Assembly: GCA_021205715.1 (NCBI GenBank)
Contig: JAJPXA010000203.1
Span: forward strand, 1 to 6,657
Direction of reading: 5' to 3'
Length of the DNA stretch: 6,657 nt
From: Bacillota bacterium
GTDB lineage: Bacteria > Bacillota > Clostridia > UBA1381
In this document: positions 5,523-6,657 of the stretch, in pieces
How the letters are laid out: every line of letters begins with the position of its first letter
Position numbering within the stretch: the stretch's first letter is position 1
Program-made: the position numbers and the translations under genes
The notes under the pieces: model-generated
Database searches by the model: none
Told to the model about the DNA's origin: nothing
The model's input: only the letters and a program-made list of their open reading frames with translations

Positions 5523-6657
5523 TTATTCACTCCTTATTTCTTCTTCCGCGCCAATGTTTTCCGTAAAACCCATTGTGCATCTTACCTTTATTGTTTCATC
5601 ATCCGTTTTTTCGTATTCGACGCTTTCGCTTTGCAGCTCGGCAAAAAGCGTCAGCTCGTTCGCGATTTCTTCCTCCAATTTATCCTTTGCCGCGGCAACG
5701 GCGGTTTCCTCGTCAATGGGATAACGCTCCGCCGTGACCTCCGAATTTTTTTCGACTGTCAGAGCTATGCCGATATTTTGAAAAATCGGCAGAACCAGCT
5801 CGTGACACTCCGTTTGTATATCGTAATCCTCATACTCGACGTTTTTTTCGCGGTAGAGGTTATACTGCTTGCCGAATATTTCAAGCGTGAAATACCGTTT
5901 TGATTTTCCTGTCGGTACTCTTACCTCGTTATACAGCTTTTCCTCGCGCTCGGCGGTATGCGAGGTGTACGCCTCGACCGTGCCGAGCGAGCGCACATAC
6001 ATATATTCCTCCGGATCGCCCTCGCGGTAGACCGCGACCTTGCCGGATATTAAAACATCGCCCTTTTCCGCCGCGTCGCCGCGCTTAACCTGCGCCTCGC
6101 CGCTTTTTACGGTAATGTCCTTTATAACGCCCTCGCGCACCGCCGTAATATCGCACGGCTCGCCCTCTTCTGTTTCGACGCTCGGCACGCGCGTTTCCGA
6201 TACCTCGACGCGCGCCTTTGTGCCGTCGAAATATATCCATAGCCATGCTATATCGTTATTGTGTATGATAATATCCTTTTTTATTTCGCCGACACTTTTT
6301 AAATCCTTCTTTTTCGCGCCTATAACAACCCCGTTTTCGGCGAGCTGCGCGGCGAGCGTGTTAATATCCGAATTTTTAACGCCGTTAATTTCTATCGACC
6401 AGATATGCTGTGAAACGGCGTAAACCGCCCATACGCATAAAAGGGCGCACACGGCGAACATATACCGCTTTCGATAGCGTTTCAGAAAATTATAAAGTCC
6501 GCGTTTTTTGCGTATTTTTATTTTAACTTCTGATTTTCCGCGTATGCTGCGAATGCGCTTGAAATCTCTTTTGGAAATTTTAAGCGTCATTGCTCCGGCG
6601 CTTTTCGGCGAAACGTCCCATATTTCAATATTTCTCCGAAGGCAGATATTTATAAAC
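5523..6657 (-). CDS. yqfD: Sporulation protein YqfD, partial (5' end outside window)
   Basis: YqfD is a membrane protein of endospore formers, in B. subtilis part of the mother-cell sigma-E regulon; its molecular role is unknown. The frame stays open past the ATG at 6590 to the window edge. The 22 extra residues begin FINICLRRNIEIWDV, which fits the conserved YqfD N-terminus, so that ATG is an internal Met and the real start lies beyond base 6657. 377 residues are visible. A basic segment (about 30-64) leads to one membrane helix (about 64-86), then IEINGV (88-93) opening a POTRA/FtsQ-like extracytoplasmic region, and a lipoyl-like hairpin (about 170-207: EGVIKDITVKSG, then KGDVLISG). Positive residues before the helix predict that the C-terminal bulk faces outward or the intermembrane space. 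yqfC is normally just upstream; it is not visible. The stop is 3 nt before phoH. Confidence 0.9.
   Translation of the reverse strand, partial: FINICLRRNIEIWDVSPKSAGAMTLKISKRDFKRIRSIRGKSEVKIKIRKKRGLYNFLKRYRKRYMFAVCALLCVWAVYAVSQHIWSIEINGVKNSDINTLAAQLAENGVVIGAKKKDLKSVGEIKKDIIIHNNDIAWLWIYFDGTKARVEVSETRVPSVETEEGEPCDITAVREGVIKDITVKSGEAQVKRGDAAEKGDVLISGKVAVYREGDPEEYMYVRSLGTVEAYTSHTAEREEKLYNEVRVPTGKSKRYFTLEIFGKQYNLYREKNVEYEDYDIQTECHELVLPIFQNIGIALTVEKNSEVTAERYPIDEETAVAAAKDKLEEEIANELTLFAELQSESVEYEKTDDETIKVRCTMGFTENIGAEEEIRSE
5528..5535 (-). promoter_or_regulatory. Ribosome binding site of phoH
   Basis: AAGGAGTG on the minus strand, 8 nt before the TTG at 5519 and placed within the last codons of yqfD. 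It supports the TTG start for phoH, since no ATG or GTG lies between the in-frame TAA (5525-5523) and the TTG. Confidence 0.8.

Noticed and set aside
5104..5724. 206-codon open frame on the + strand opposite phoH and yqfD
   Set aside because: It spans the antisense of two confident genes and their junction, with Ser/Ile-rich low-information protein sequence and no recognisable domain.

Overview
The window looks like chromosomal DNA of a spore-forming Bacillota, most likely class Clostridia. The reasons are a protein with three C-terminal S-layer homology (SLH) domains, a sporulation-type yqfD, and a gene string (yqfD, phoH, ybeY, era, yqzL, recO) that follows the order known from Bacillus subtilis with some genes missing. 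A genus cannot be named from the sequence alone.

Layout. Bases 1-1536 on the + strand hold the C-terminal 511 residues of a secreted, cell-wall-associated modular protein: Ig-like/beta-sandwich repeats, an acidic Pro linker, a Ser/Thr/Gly linker, a further beta-repeat domain, then three SLH domains. Its 5' end lies outside the window. Bases 1537-1771 are a convergent intergenic region with a hairpin/T-run terminator for each flanking gene. Everything to the right is on the minus strand: rpsT (1772-2035) with its own strong-looking promoter, then, in transcription order from the right edge, yqfD (partial), phoH, ybeY, era, yqzL and recO.

The minus-strand cluster is tightly packed. yqfD and phoH are separated by 3 nt and share one reading frame; phoH and ybeY overlap by 26 nt; ybeY and era are 18 nt apart; yqzL and recO overlap by 34 nt. 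Only the 114-nt era-yqzL gap is loose. This suggests one operon with translational coupling. PhoH-like ATPase, YbeY endoribonuclease and Era GTPase are all tied in other bacteria to 16S rRNA maturation and 30S quality control, and ribosomal protein S20 (rpsT) follows the cluster. RecO is a recombination mediator and YqfD a sporulation membrane protein. The pgpH, dgkA and cdd genes that sit inside this string in B. subtilis are absent here.

I see no mobile element, CRISPR array, tRNA, rRNA or defence system, and no convincing new biological system. The main additions beyond a routine annotation are the small yqzL gene, the 5'-truncated status of yqfD, corrected or non-ATG starts for rpsT and phoH, and the regulatory elements around rpsT.
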